Of a DNA stretch of 64,000 nt, positions 13,251 to 25,099 are shown one piece after another (the stretch's first letter is position 1; every line of letters starts with the position of its first letter). The position numbers and the translations under genes were made by a program. The stretch spans positions 1,240,001 through 1,304,000 of the forward strand of contig CM114275.1 of NCBI GenBank assembly GCA_050084515.1, in the 5' to 3' direction. The notes below the pieces were generated by a model. The model saw only the letters and a list, made by a program, of their open reading frames with translations. It made no database searches and was not told where the DNA came from. This DNA comes from Blasia pusilla. Lineage: Eukaryota > Marchantiophyta > Marchantiopsida > Blasiales.

Positions 13251-13531
13251 CACGGTTGCACAAAAATGGACAAGTCCTTCGTTAGGACGGACATGGTTGG
13301 ACAAGTTTGGACATGTCCATGGACATGAGTTCCAAGAGGTGGGACCCACACTCTTAGCATCAATGAGGGAGGAGGGAGTGGAGGTGGAGGGAAGAAGAAA
13401 TGGGGGAGTATGGAACACAAAGGAAAGTAAGGGGAATGAGAAAGAATGGAAAGATGGGGCCCATACGGACAAGTCCTTCCTTAGGATGGACATAAGTCCA
13501 CGGACACAGACTTTGTCCACATGCAACCTTG
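13251..13531. mobile_element. hAT-like MITE, copy 1 (281 bp)
   Basis: The element starts CACGGTTGCAC and ends TGCAACCTTG, so its ends are inverted copies of CAnGGTTGCA. It is flanked by the 8-base direct repeat GAATCGTG at 13243-13250 and 13532-13539. Eight-base duplications with CA...TG ends are typical of the hAT superfamily. The subterminal parts repeat GGACAAGTCC-type words in both orientations, and there is no transposase. The interior is a purine-rich strand shared, in reverse complement, with the copy at 58919-59226. Reading frames across it are incidental. Confidence 0.88.
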
Positions 13532-13539
13532 GAATCGTG

Positions 13540-14060
13540 GGAGGTAGTATTCCTCATTGCTATACCAAGCATGCTTGTGTGCTCCGCGCATGCCATCCAA
13601 TACAAAAATGACATCTTCAACTTGTTGCAGCCTGGTCTTTATGCCCGCATCCCAATGATGCGGTCCAAGTTTTTCCATCATCCACACTGCACATATATGA
13701 TGGAATGCTTCAAGGCATCTCCAATAGGTTGACTAACGTGCTCTATCAATAGAAATGGTCGAAGAAAGAAGCCTACGGCTAAACTCTATCTACCCCGCCC
13801 CCCTTCCCCACGATGGTGGTAAGGCACACAAGTGCCCCCCTTAAGTTCTTCTCTTACCTTCTCAAATTCTTCCACCTTAGTTAAACAACTCCATAAGGTT
13901 TGCTGGAACTCTTGAGTCCTATGGGCCTCCAATCCAATAAGTAGATCACTCAAAGGAGGCATCGGGACATAGGGCTATGCCGACCTTTGTGCGTGCTCTT
14001 TTGATTTTTTTAGCAAACCACCCTTCTTCTACTTTTTACGCTTTGTCTAACATTTCCGAA
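13540..14060 (-). other. Possible decayed coding stretch, unrecognised
   Basis: On the minus strand, two frames look protein-like: one near 13687-13540 with the words VEDVIFVLDGMRGAHK and SNEEYYLP, and one near 13950-13830 with EFQQTLWS and KVEEFEKVREELK (short amphipathic helix). They are not in one open frame and no family was recognised. The adjacent MITE at 13251-13531 interrupts the same region, and similar-looking frame fragments continue beyond it to about 13030. It may be a relic of a transposon or host gene. Confidence 0.25.
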
Positions 14061-14099
14061 CGATGCCCATAAGCCATATATTTGGAGCAAAGGGCATTG

Positions 14100-17000
14100 A
14101 AAATGTTCCTAGATACATACAGGCATAGTAACATTAGATACACATGGGGAGGAGGAAGCATATATAATCACATAACTACATATTTTTATTTATTGAGTGG
14201 GAAAAAAATTTAGTGGAAAATTTTGAAGAGGGCAAGTGAAACCGTGGTTATCCTCATCATCTTCCTCGTTTGGTATCTGCATCCGTAGCAGTAATGGACC
14301 CACTCCACTCGGTCTCACCATAGGGAATTTTGGAAAGTTGGTTTCTCATATCATTGAGGGGTTGGGCTCTTGCACATGAAAGCAACAAACATTGGGACTC
14401 ACTGATTTTTTATCTTTGTCCGCATATGCAACCACATTGACAACCATACAATCCATCAAAGGGAATTGAACTTAGCATTCAAGCACAAGTCGCACATGTA
14501 GAGAAACTATGGCAATGTGAAGAGAAACTTTGATAGGAATACAGTTGACATAGTCATTGCAATGCAAGGGACTACTGTCAATTTCAAAAATAGTTCCACC
14601 TGCGATAACTATGTTGGGAGGACTTGGACTTACACTTGTTGACTTCTCAAGGAATGTAAAGAAGCCATATTCATCATGAGCCCAAGAAATCCCTAAATCC
14701 TTACCCTCCTCAAAATTCAACTCCAATTATCGACTTACTAATCTAAACACTTATACTATGAAGGTAAACTTGAAGAAGAGTCCCCACTACCTATAGACAC
14801 ATGAAGTGGCAATCAGTTAGCCATGTTAAAGTCAAAATGATGTAAAATCTTTTTCATAAATAGAAAACATCATCAAAATTCACAAGTAACTTACCCCAAA
14901 CTAAATTGAGAAGCGCCATGGAACTTAATACATACAGATCTATAACATTATTATCCCCCGCTGGTGCCTTATCATTTATATTAGTATGATCAATTAAGTA
15001 TATGCTCTTAGGAGTCACTCTGATAAACCTAAGGAATTCCGTCCTTATCTTCCCCTACTTCCATGGTGGATACTCTCCTCTTTAATCAGATTGTACACAT
15101 AACCTTTGATACTAGGTTCTAGTGCGACGCCGCCATCATAGTCTTGATATCATGAATTCTTAAGACACTCATCTTACCTCCATGCTTTCCCACTACTAAG
15201 AATTCTATCAAACCCTTCTTTTGAAAGTACAAGTCTAACCAAATGTGGTTACCACCCAAGCGTGCTTTTGGTAAGAAAGCCACGTTGAATCCTACCTCCC
15301 TTGCTGCATCTTCTAGGCACTTGTATGTTTCTAGGGAAAGCCCTAAAACAATCCAATCTTCAAAATAAAATTTGGATTGTTGGTGTGAGTGCTAGCAAAC
15401 AACATAAACCAAGAAGAAATCTACTGAGGATTTGCTATGTACCAAGGGACAAACTAATGTTTCCATTGGCCCTTGGTTCCCCGAGTGAAGACTTGAAATA
15501 TTTTTTGGTTTTCTTACAAGTATTTGTAGTAAGTGCAACCCACTAGCATCTAAGAACTTTGGCTAGATAGACATAAACCTACTATTTTACTATAATAATT
15601 ACCTATGGCCTACCTTCCCCTACTAGCTCAAGTTGATTTATATCAATAATAGTATCGTACTCCAAGATGAAACCAAAAAGCATAAGCCAAGCATTAATTA
15701 GTCACATCAAAACCATGTATCAATATCAAATCAATTCCATGCATGTCACAAAGGAAGAATGCGTTAGCATTATGGTACAGATTTAGAACCCAATGAAAGA
15801 AAGTATCCTCTAGCTTGAATAAAATACAAGTTCAATTATAAAGAAAATATCCTTCCATACTATGGCAACTAAGTGCCTACTTGTGGTTGGGTGCACAAAA
15901 TGAGTTACACCAAATGCAATGAATAATCTATCGAAAGCAATAACTGATCAAAATTGGTGATAAGGGTAAACCTTTTCCGCTTGCAAGAGATCTTTGTTCA
16001 CATGTAAAGTCGGCTCTAAACGCTCTGAACAAAAGAGGCTACAATCCGTCTGTAGTACATTCAATCACCTTTGTGCATTCATATCCAAACAAACCCGATT
16101 CAACCCAACTCGTCGCTTCTTCTTCCACGGCCACAACATGACTATGGCGCTATGCTTTTGTGTCCTCCTATAGGATCAGATTATGTGACATCCTCCTCTA
16201 TTCACCAACAAATACAACTACATGAGCAAAAAGAGTTAAAGTGCTATCGTAGAGATGGAAATTATTACTAAGAAATCCTAGGTGATGCTTAAGAACGCAA
16301 CCACAGACATCTACAGAGCAGATTGCTGCTACAAACAGTTGAACTTTCTTTGACGTGTGCTGCTATACGCCTACAAAATTGAGAGAGAAAGAATACTGGG
16401 AGAGCCAAGCTACCAATGATAAAAACAAGATTTAACGTAGAGACAAGGTAAGGACAATGATAACAACCCTACATGTACAAATCGCCTTAGTACAAATCCG
16501 AAGAAGTAGCTAAAAATGATGAAGCCAAAGTACAAGTTCGTAGAAGAAAAAAGAGGAAACCATTGCAGCCTAACACGACCTAGCTAAGAAATTTTAGTCT
16601 GAAGACCTGGAGAGAGCCCAAGGATGCCGATCCGCCCAATACCACAAAGCACTCGGGCCAAACGAGGTAAGAGTGACAGAGCTTACTAAGCGCACTAAGC
16701 AACAAGAACAATGTAGCTCTACGAACGTTGTAGGAATTCCACATGCATAGGAATGCACTGCCACCTAACACCTAGTTCCCAGAGTTTCCCCTTTTTAGTC
16801 TTTCCCACTAAACCCAGAGTTCCCCGCATGGAAGAGAGAAGGAGCCTAAGTGAACGGCAACAAGAAACATTACCAGAAGAGCAAAAACGATGAGAGAAGG
16901 AGACGGAACAAATGACAATAAGAAATGTGAAGGGACGCCACTAAAGTGCGTAAGACGCGAGCAAAAACCACAAAGAAACATCCAAAATGAACACATGTAT

Positions 17001-19600
17001 CGCGCGTAAGGAGTGAGATCACCGAAGAAACACTATAAGCTCGCGACATCCAAAAGCGATGATTGGGCCTGACCCTAACCAACCTTGCACAAAAGCGAAA
17101 GCCTCTAAGCCATCCAACCAAGTCCCGCTTTGCATCTGTCATTGAATGTCGTAAACAAGACTGTCAATTTATATCCATCTCAAGGGCCCAATTCTGTCTA
17201 GGTCCAGGCTTCATATGTCCATCATCCGTCCCCCTAGATGCATGGTGCCCATAAAAAATGTCCATGGTTCCAGCCTCATAGTCCTCCCATTTTTGGCCTA
17301 ACTGCGCTAGTATCTCCAATCATGGACCCAGGGAGCCGACGTTCACTTTGCAGAGCCACCTACGCCTAGCGGCTAACCTACGGCGGATTCAATGCGTAGC
17401 CACGACTATCTATGGCTTTTGCTCTCAAAGGGCCTCACACTGGTTATAAAATATATCCTAACATTTACGAGTGAAAATATTTATGGCCATTACATGTAGG
17501 CTTTGATATGAATCCCTCCTCCCGGTGGCTTTGTTCTCTTCTTTTTCAGGACGTGCACTGCAGCTATCTAGGTGTCCAAATGGATACATACAATAATCCA
17601 AGCCATCTGATCAATATTAGGGTCCAAAAATTACCATCAGATTTGAAGACTAGCATGAACCCTACCACACACCGTTCCATTATTGTAGTAATGCACCATT
17701 AATCTTCATAGGTGTTATCTAAATTTCCATTTTTGTTTTTTGTTTGCGTTGTGTGTCAGTGCTATTAAGCTCTTCAAGGCTAGTTTGATAATTTTCGACT
17801 AGTGGTTGTTTACGCTAGTGGCCTAGACTCCTAGTACTACCAATTTTTGTACTCCTTTGTGCCATTACTCCTGTACAATTTTTGAGCCCCGCACTTTGGT
17901 TTTCTACTTGCGTTCCTTCTTTTCTATGATCCATCTTTATTTCTATGATTTTCTTCTACATATGTTTCATTTGTAGAAGCAAAATCATTACTTGTTTCCT
18001 GTATCATATGGATGGTTTTGGATCTTTTTCCTTACGTACACTTCCACTATCTTTCTATCTCGCAAAACTTTTCTTTCCATCTCGGATTCAATATTACGAT
18101 TTCTCCTGCGTGCTCTTGCCATCTCCTCGCTGCTTCCCATTTTCAAAAAACTCACTCTTTGTCGAGCTTCAATGATTTGCTCCTCATGACCATTGCTCTC
18201 CCGTGTTTCATGATTTAATCCAACTGCAATTTCCAAGTATGACTACCAGTGGCACGCCTCTCTACGACTCTTCTTATAGCTTTAGCTACCTAGCTTGAAC
18301 TAGGACTCTAAATCGAAAGAATCTTTGCAATGGTATTGTTATGAGGAATTCCCACTCACTCATAATTAATGTCTCGTTTGGTTCACGGTTAGTCGACCTT
18401 GAGCTTCAGTGTTCTTACTTCTTGCTTGTTCAAAATCAACTCCATCTGAAGCCTTACCCGACTTTACTATCCTATGAGCATTGTACACTTCTCTCCCCAT
18501 ATTGGCATAGTTGACTCATTATATTTGTTCTTCATCCACGTGACTATTAAAGTTTTTTCAAATCTCTTATCTACCTCCCTGTATGCACCACCGCTCTTCT
18601 TTTCATGCTTTAGATTTCATGATTCGCACCCTACATACACTTTGTTTTAGGCATTTGGCCAATTCATTCGTTTTATTTCCGCATTCATCCCCTTCTCTCT
18701 CCATAGTTTTGAAACTTTCCAGGAAGCTCCCTACATTTTCTTTTTCCCACAAGCTAGTCTTATCCATAAGGTTTTAATCTACATGCTCTTCCAACACTCT
18801 CGCAACCTTGTACTAGTTGTCGCCGTCCCGTCTCTCTTCTCTTTCCCTCTCTATAGGTTCATTTTGACTCCTTCATCTTTTCAGTGCTCCTGCCATAATC
18901 CCATTTCCAAAATCTCTCGCCAATCAACATTAGATATGATCAAACACATACTATTTGATAGGGTATCCTCAAACATGTACGTTTTTTATCCAATGCCAAA
19001 ATGTTTGGATATCCACCCTCTGCTCATTAATTACCAAATTTGCACCAATGCTACCAATGTATACTATTACTATCTGTCCAGGCCTTATTCTCCTCAGCCA
19101 GCATACCTCACACACGACTCCACGCTTGTCTTTAGCTCCGATATTCTGAATTGCATCATTCTTTAATCTGCTTTCTATTTGCATCATCTATATTTGAGAA
19201 ACATATGACTATTATTGTAGGCCAAATGTTGAAAATCCCCTTCTCGACATACAAAATGAATGGTGATAGTGGACATGGGAAGATTGTTCGATAAGGTGTT
19301 TTTATACATATTTATGCTCAACCTAAAGATACATGAGTATCATTTCATAGGCAATTAAAGCATCATTTTCACTTTGACGACTTTACATCTATAGATTTGA
19401 CCAAGTCATTCAATCTACATTCCATCTTTTGTTCCATTGCTTCATTCATTAAAGCTACGGATTCAGTATCCCTTCATATAATCTTTGGAGTATTCTCCAC
19501 ACTTCTGAGATACTCTCTAATTGTTATGATATTCTATCACCTATCTTTCAATCTGACCTTCCAGACTTTACACTACAAGGGGCCCCTTCTCCATACCAAG
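14100..19600. other. Intergenic DNA, nothing recognised
   Basis: There are many short frames on both strands without family signatures. Between about 17900 and 19600 the plus strand is pyrimidine-rich, which creates hydrophobic-looking frames with no support. This part may belong to the decayed helicase element that follows, but no Rep/HUH motif was recognised in it. Confidence 0.4.
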
Positions 19601-19639
19601 AGATTCACAATAGCCCGTCCAACCATGCACCTCCTAACA

Positions 19640-20896
19640 TAGCTGAGATTAATGATGAACAACACACATTTTGCACCTCCATCATGGACAAGATCTTAGG
19701 CCTCATCCTACTCCAAGGTGTTCCTGGATGTGGTAAAACTTTCTTTATTGTTTTTATGTGCAATTATTGGCGCTCAAAAGGATACAACCTTCTTTTAGTT
19801 GCTCCCACACGAATTGCAACGACAAGACTTCATATGGAAGCATCCACACTTCACTCTGTATTTTGTATATCCATTTGAGGTGACATACAGCATACAAATG
19901 CAACATCTGATGCACATTTCAAGTTGAAGAAAGAAAATATTATTATCATAGATGAATGTTCCAGGTTGACACCAAGAATACTACAAATTATAGCTATGTG
20001 ACTTAATGAGAGTAGACCAACTTCCAACTTTGATTTATTTCTAACCAAATTATTTATTCTTGTTGGTGATCTCGCACAATTATCACTCGTATGCTCACAC
20101 AACTTGAAAAGTTTTGTCACATTTTCCATCGTAAAGCTACCACATATGTTCTAACTACAAACATAAGACTCTTGCATGATGATGAGTATTTACTATTCCT
20201 TAATTCTATTAGACACTCGTTGCCTACATTTGAAAAATTTAATAGTTGCCTCAAAGATTTTTTCGTAGACAAATCTACTACCATAGACTTTCTACAACGT
20301 GGAACTTTAAGAATATGTTCCCATCATAGCGATGTCCAGCTATTCAATACCATAAGTCTTAACCGTTATTTTGGACAAGCCTCCATAGTGCCAGTACATG
20401 TCCCAACTAACGCTCCACCATCACCTAAGTTCACCTCCTGGATAAATGATGATAACTTCCATCAGTTGCCATACATTGCAATTGGTTGCACTATAATGCT
20501 TACTTCAAATGTCAATATATCCATCCAAGCAGCAAATGGATCTCTTGGTATTATAATTGACATTTGTTACAAAGACGAGATGCTCAACATTATAATTGTA
20601 CGTCTAACTTCCTCCAATGCATTTGTAGACATTTGTAATCTTCTAGGCATGGTTGAGATTGTAAGTACTATAAGAGAACATTCCCTTGGATCCTAGGATA
20701 TGCAATGACATGCCATAAGAGTCATGGACTCACGGTCAATGGTAATTGTCTAATATTCATAAAGTCTAACTTTCCTAGGGGATTAGTGTATGTTATGCTC
20801 TCGCGTGTCCGCAAGAGGCAAAATTGCAAATTCTTGGCCCACTTCAACCATGAGATTTTGCTACATATGGTCAACACGACTAGTTTCTTTTTTTAA
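19640..20896 (+). pseudogene. Broken PIF1/Helitron-type helicase
   Basis: SF1B DNA helicase of the PIF1 superfamily, the kind carried by Helitron rolling-circle transposons. The motifs appear in order: INDEQ just before the Walker box, GVPGCGKTF (Walker A, about 19720), VAPTRIATTR, IIIIDECS (Walker B, about 19940), ILVGDLAQL (motif III, about 20060), LPYIAIGCTIMLTSN with ANGSLGIIIDI (about 20470-20560), and CHKSHGLTVNG with FPRGLVYVMLSRV (motifs V-VI, about 20709-20810). The frame is broken by stops at 19876 and about 20000 and by shifts near 20085 and 20697, so it cannot encode a working enzyme. No Rep nickase domain was recognised upstream, so assignment to a Helitron rather than to another PIF1-like gene is inference. 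Confidence 0.8.
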
Positions 20897-20928
20897 TTTC
20901 TTCTCCTATAAGAGCACTATTTTGCAAA

Positions 20929-21266
20929 ATGGCAATGAATGAAGGATCACAACGTTCTAAAGGTAAGAAGCAAGCAACAGTATCAATACCACACATGTCC
21001 TACATGCAGCAAGTTCATCAAGCAACCTCTACAATCCATACATCAAATACAATTGTGTCCAATGAAAATACAGCTAATATTCGCTCTTATCATCAAGCGC
21101 CACGTCAGACATCTCAAGTAACCATCTTCCTTGAGAATTTTTTACTAGTACTTCAACTATCCATTCCTACCCTATTGTACTAACTACCCTCCATGTACCT
21201 ACAAACTAAATGGATTTTGCAAGTATGATACTTAGTGATGTACATAACATACCAGAGGGACCTGTG
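20929..21266. other. Downstream flank of the helicase relic
   Basis: An 84-codon plus-strand frame (20929-21183), rich in Ser, Thr and Gln, has no recognised family. It could be a remnant of the same transposon protein or chance. Confidence 0.25.
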
Positions 21267-21602
21267 CAAGGTTGCACATGGACAAAGTCCGTGTCCGTGG
21301 AAGCCCGCACCTGCCCGTCCAAAGCCCACGCCCAATCATCTTTGAGCCCCTTGACTGGAAGCCGCGCTGCCTTTGATCCGTCAGATCTCGCCGGGCAGCC
21401 GCACCCAATCGCTCGAGCTGCGCTGCCGACCCTAGCCCGCACCTGCCCGCCGGAAGCCCGTGCCTACCTCGAGCCCACGCCTGCTTGCCAGGAGCCCGCT
21501 CTAGCCCGGCTAGAGCCCGCCCATGCAACGGGTCGGGCTCCGAGGCGGGCTTGGATGCGGGCCCAGGTGCAGTCCGGGCATGTCCGTTTCTGTGCAACCT
21601 TG
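21267..21602. mobile_element. hAT-like MITE, copy 3, with GC-rich interior (336 bp)
   Basis: The ends match the family: start CAAGGTTGCACATGGACAAA, end GTGCAACCTTG. The flanking octamers are GACCTGTG (21259-21266) and GACTTGTG (21603-21610), a 7-of-8 duplication. Unlike copies 1 and 2, the interior is very GC-rich and built from repeated words such as CCCGCACCTGCCCG and GGAGCCCG. Only about 35 bases at each end are shared with the family. The open frames of up to 144 codons on both strands are by-products of this composition. Confidence 0.85.
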
Positions 21603-21610
21603 GACTTGTG

Positions 21611-24600
21611 CCATGTTTTGTACAACCAACAGAGAATCATATGAGGTTTTGTGATAACCTTGGCCTTGTCACTGTATTCTAGGAGAATGGAGTCACCAAT
21701 AGGTAAATCTAGGCCATCATAACCCAGGGCAAAGCGTGGAATATATCATAAATTCCATAGTGTCAATAAAGATGCTCTTGCCACAAGTACACCCTTCCCT
21801 ACTACTCCTCTTATGGATTCTTATTTTAACTTCATTCCATCCATTTTCTCCAACTCAAATCTCTAATCAATTACGCCTTTATTTTCAGGTATGTAGAAAG
21901 AGGCTTCAAGTTACAAGAAGATTGAGTTTAATGCACCTAGACTACCCATATGTAATTCTCTCTTGACATATTTTTCCCAATTCCCCTCACAGCATTACAT
22001 TCAGTTCAATTTTCATCATTTTTGCATCCACAATTTCTACTCTTTCTTTCTATTGTTAAACCTTACTGCAACTACCATGTATTCTGAAATATTCAGTACT
22101 TTTTTCAGGGTATATTGTCCATTTTTACACCAATACTACTTTCAAATTTCCCACCCTATTCTTACCTTCTGTATGGTAACAATTATTAATCATTTTACAC
22201 CTTTTCATGCAGACGCCATCAACTCCAACTACATCTGTACACAGTGAGCAGTCATACTCAGTCCCTACAATGTTGTACTATGAAGCATAGTCCCAACTTG
22301 TCACTATTGAAGAGCAGCTTGCTACTCTTGAGATAAAGATGGAACTACATGAGGACCTTGTCTCCTCTCGTTATGAAGAGATAGATATTCTCAAATCTCA
22401 AGTGTCTTTTCATAAGGAAAAATTGAAGAAGGCTAGTCAACACTTCAAGCTTTTCTATCAGAATATTCAACCACTCATTGCTGCAAACCTGATGTTATCT
22501 CTACGATCAAATATCGTGTAATCACAATTATGTAAGTGATTGCACATAGTTAGATTCAACGACAATTGCCAGCATCTACATTTTCTCCAAGGGAATCCAC
22601 CCACTCATTGTTGAGATACAATGTTCTCTCTACAGGTAGCTCATAGACTCACTACCACATAAGTATTACTCACACTCACACCATCATTTTTTACATTCTA
22701 TTAAAGATCCCAACTACTTTATTATTATTATGAAGTTCTGTATTTTTTGTGATATTTAAACTTGTATGATCAAAACCTACACTTCAATCATTTTCCTTCT
22801 TAACTATTGTCTTCTTCACTTTCTATTCTTCCACCTACCATTCATTGCACACAAACATAATCTTCATTCTTCAAGCATTCATGATTCGTCTTCAGAACTT
22901 TGTCCACATTTCCACCCCCATGTATACATTCAAATACAAACTACCCTTAACAATCTGCACACTATGAAAACATACAACCACATACTCTACAAATAATTGC
23001 ATGAACTAAAACAACCGGTAATTCATCCTTCCAAAATTCATGGTGAGGAGCAATTTTCCTTTTTATTACACAAAATCCATGTAAGAACCGATATTGGCCT
23101 ACTTCCTCTGAACTCATACTCTGCTACCAGGATTCAAACCATCGTATTAATCATTTTAAGTTTCTCTCAAAACATTATCCCTATATATTTCCTTGCCACC
23201 CAAATTTTTTGTTTGCTATTTATATCCATATTATGTAACCTCCTATATATTCTCTTACTTATTGTGTGGCCGCAGACTAGTTATGGCCCTAGCTTAGAGC
23301 CCTTAATTTACGGTATGTTCTACGAATCTACGGCGATTGCACAACATCATATTGTGTGCAGTTGGAGCATCATGACCCAACACATGAATCTCAAGACGTG
23401 GCCCTATAAAATTGTTGAATAAAATAGCTTTGTACCTGTGCAGGTATTACATAATGAATATGCGGATATTACGTATTGAAGATTATTTTAATTTTAGCTT
23501 AATTTTATAGTTAAGTATAATATCCTACTGCCACCACATTCGATTAGGTGGGATATTACCATATTACGTGCATTCAAATCTTTGTATCCAAATTTTGTTT
23601 TAACACCCATTGTATAAGTATAATGTTGCCTCATTTTTCATTTGTATAATTGGAAATAGTGTTTCGTATTCATCTCCGATTTGTATTGAAGACTTAGGCC
23701 ACATCTAAATTGGATGCATAATTAACCTATGTAAACAAAGTTAGGCTACACTTGTTGCAAACTTCGTATATCATTAAATTCACATTGTCTCATCAATTTA
23801 TGTTTGCAACGCCCTCTTTGCACATTATTATATTTATTTCCTTTGTAATAATATTTGTATCGAAAACCACTCTACATCATTTAAATTAAATGTATTAACA
23901 ATCTATATAAAGAAATATGCTATTCTAATTAAAATATTTTCTAAATTTTTGTCTACGTATCTATAATTTTATATAGTTACATTTTCTATATTGGATTATT
24001 AGATGGACTCATAAATTCTTATTCTTTCTTTATTAATTCGTATTCGTATCCATTTTGGGACCGCATACTAGTTCCCATATAAAAATGAAAACACATTTTA
24101 ATTCTCCATAACCCCTCATTAATTTGATGTGCTAATTACAGAAGTGTAGGAAAAACGATCGGAGGATCCCGTGAAACTAGTGGACATAGGAAGAAGGTTG
24201 ACCGTGCGTTTGGATAGGAAAGAAGATGCTCGAGCCAGAGAACGTGCTCAGAATTGTTTCGACGGATCTTCTTCATATAGGGTCGGAGCCCAAAATCCGT
24301 TGAGTTGCCGTGAATCCGGTAATGAATCTTTCTTGTCTCCCGCTATATTTAGAGGCGCTTGTCTGTAGCCAAGATTCCTTCTTGTTCTACAGTTGTGCAC
24401 GGACAACAGGTGGACATGCTCGGGTTGTCCGCTGGTTTATAGCGGGCCGCCTCTATGTGCATCGCTTGATACGGAGAGATGGATCCGGAAGAGAACGGCG
24501 TCGCTCTAAAAGTGGATGTAACTTCTGTCTGACATTTCCTTTCCTCTCGACGTAATCCTTTCATCGGACTTTGCTCGGAAATTCGGTTTTATTTGTTTAG

Positions 24601-24675
24601 TGAATCGTTCCAAATGTTTGGAGCGAAAGATAACGGAGGAAAGTAATTTCAGAAGATCATCATAGCACCCATTTA
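21611..24675. other. AT-rich intergenic DNA
   Basis: There are short frames only. One at 22339-22521 (plus, 60 codons) is rich in Glu and Lys with a heptad-like pattern and could be a coiled-coil remnant, but no family was recognised. Another at 24171-24368 lies in a locally GC-richer patch and is also unrecognised. Two CCGCA-n-ACTAGT sites near 23270 and 24063 resemble Helitron 3' ends but lack a hairpin. Confidence 0.35.
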
Positions 24676-25099
24676 TCTATATTATAATGGGCGAGTAACA
24701 TGGTGGAATTTTTTTATTTTGAATCACATTTGATAGATAAAAATGAAAATTAGTTGGGATTTTTTTAAATTTTTTTAATTAATTGACATTATAATGGGTG
24801 ATCTAGATATGTAATAAAAAAATAATGGCATAAATTTTTCTTAAAGTACATTTTATTTCTTAATTCATCTTTGGTGGGAAGGGAAATTGAATTTTAATAA
24901 AGGAGTAGATATTTTTAAATTTTATCGAAGTGTGGAGTTATTTAAGGTGTAGAGATATCATTTGAATTTACTGAAATTTTAGCAAAAGAGTGGAATTAGT
25001 TAGAAGATTGGAATGTTCACACCAATTTCGTCATCCCTCCATCCTTCTTTTCTTAATCACTGTAAGAATGCCCGTGCATCGCACGGGCGTTAAATCTAA
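24676..25099 (+). mobile_element. Small non-autonomous Helitron-like element
   Basis: The left end is TCTATATTATAATGGG preceded by A. The right end has a perfect hairpin GCCCGTGC-ATC-GCACGGGC (25070-25088) followed after 7 bases by CTAA. A 5' TC, a short GC-rich 3' hairpin and a terminal CTRR are the Helitron hallmarks. The expected T after the 3' end is a C here. The interior is AT-rich without genes. The left end is shared with 63034-63400. Confidence 0.65.

Noticed and set aside
13035-13620. Several 60-160-codon frames around 13.3 kb
   Set aside because: They cross the boundaries of the hAT-like MITE at 13251-13531 and so cannot be conserved genes.
21210-21644. Ala/Pro/Arg-rich proteins on both strands
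   Set aside because: They lie within the GC-rich interior of a MITE with clear ends and target duplication. Both strands are equally open, which is a compositional effect.
23270-24072. Two CCGCA-n-ACTAGT motifs as Helitron 3' ends
   Set aside because: No hairpin precedes either site and no matching 5' end could be paired with them.
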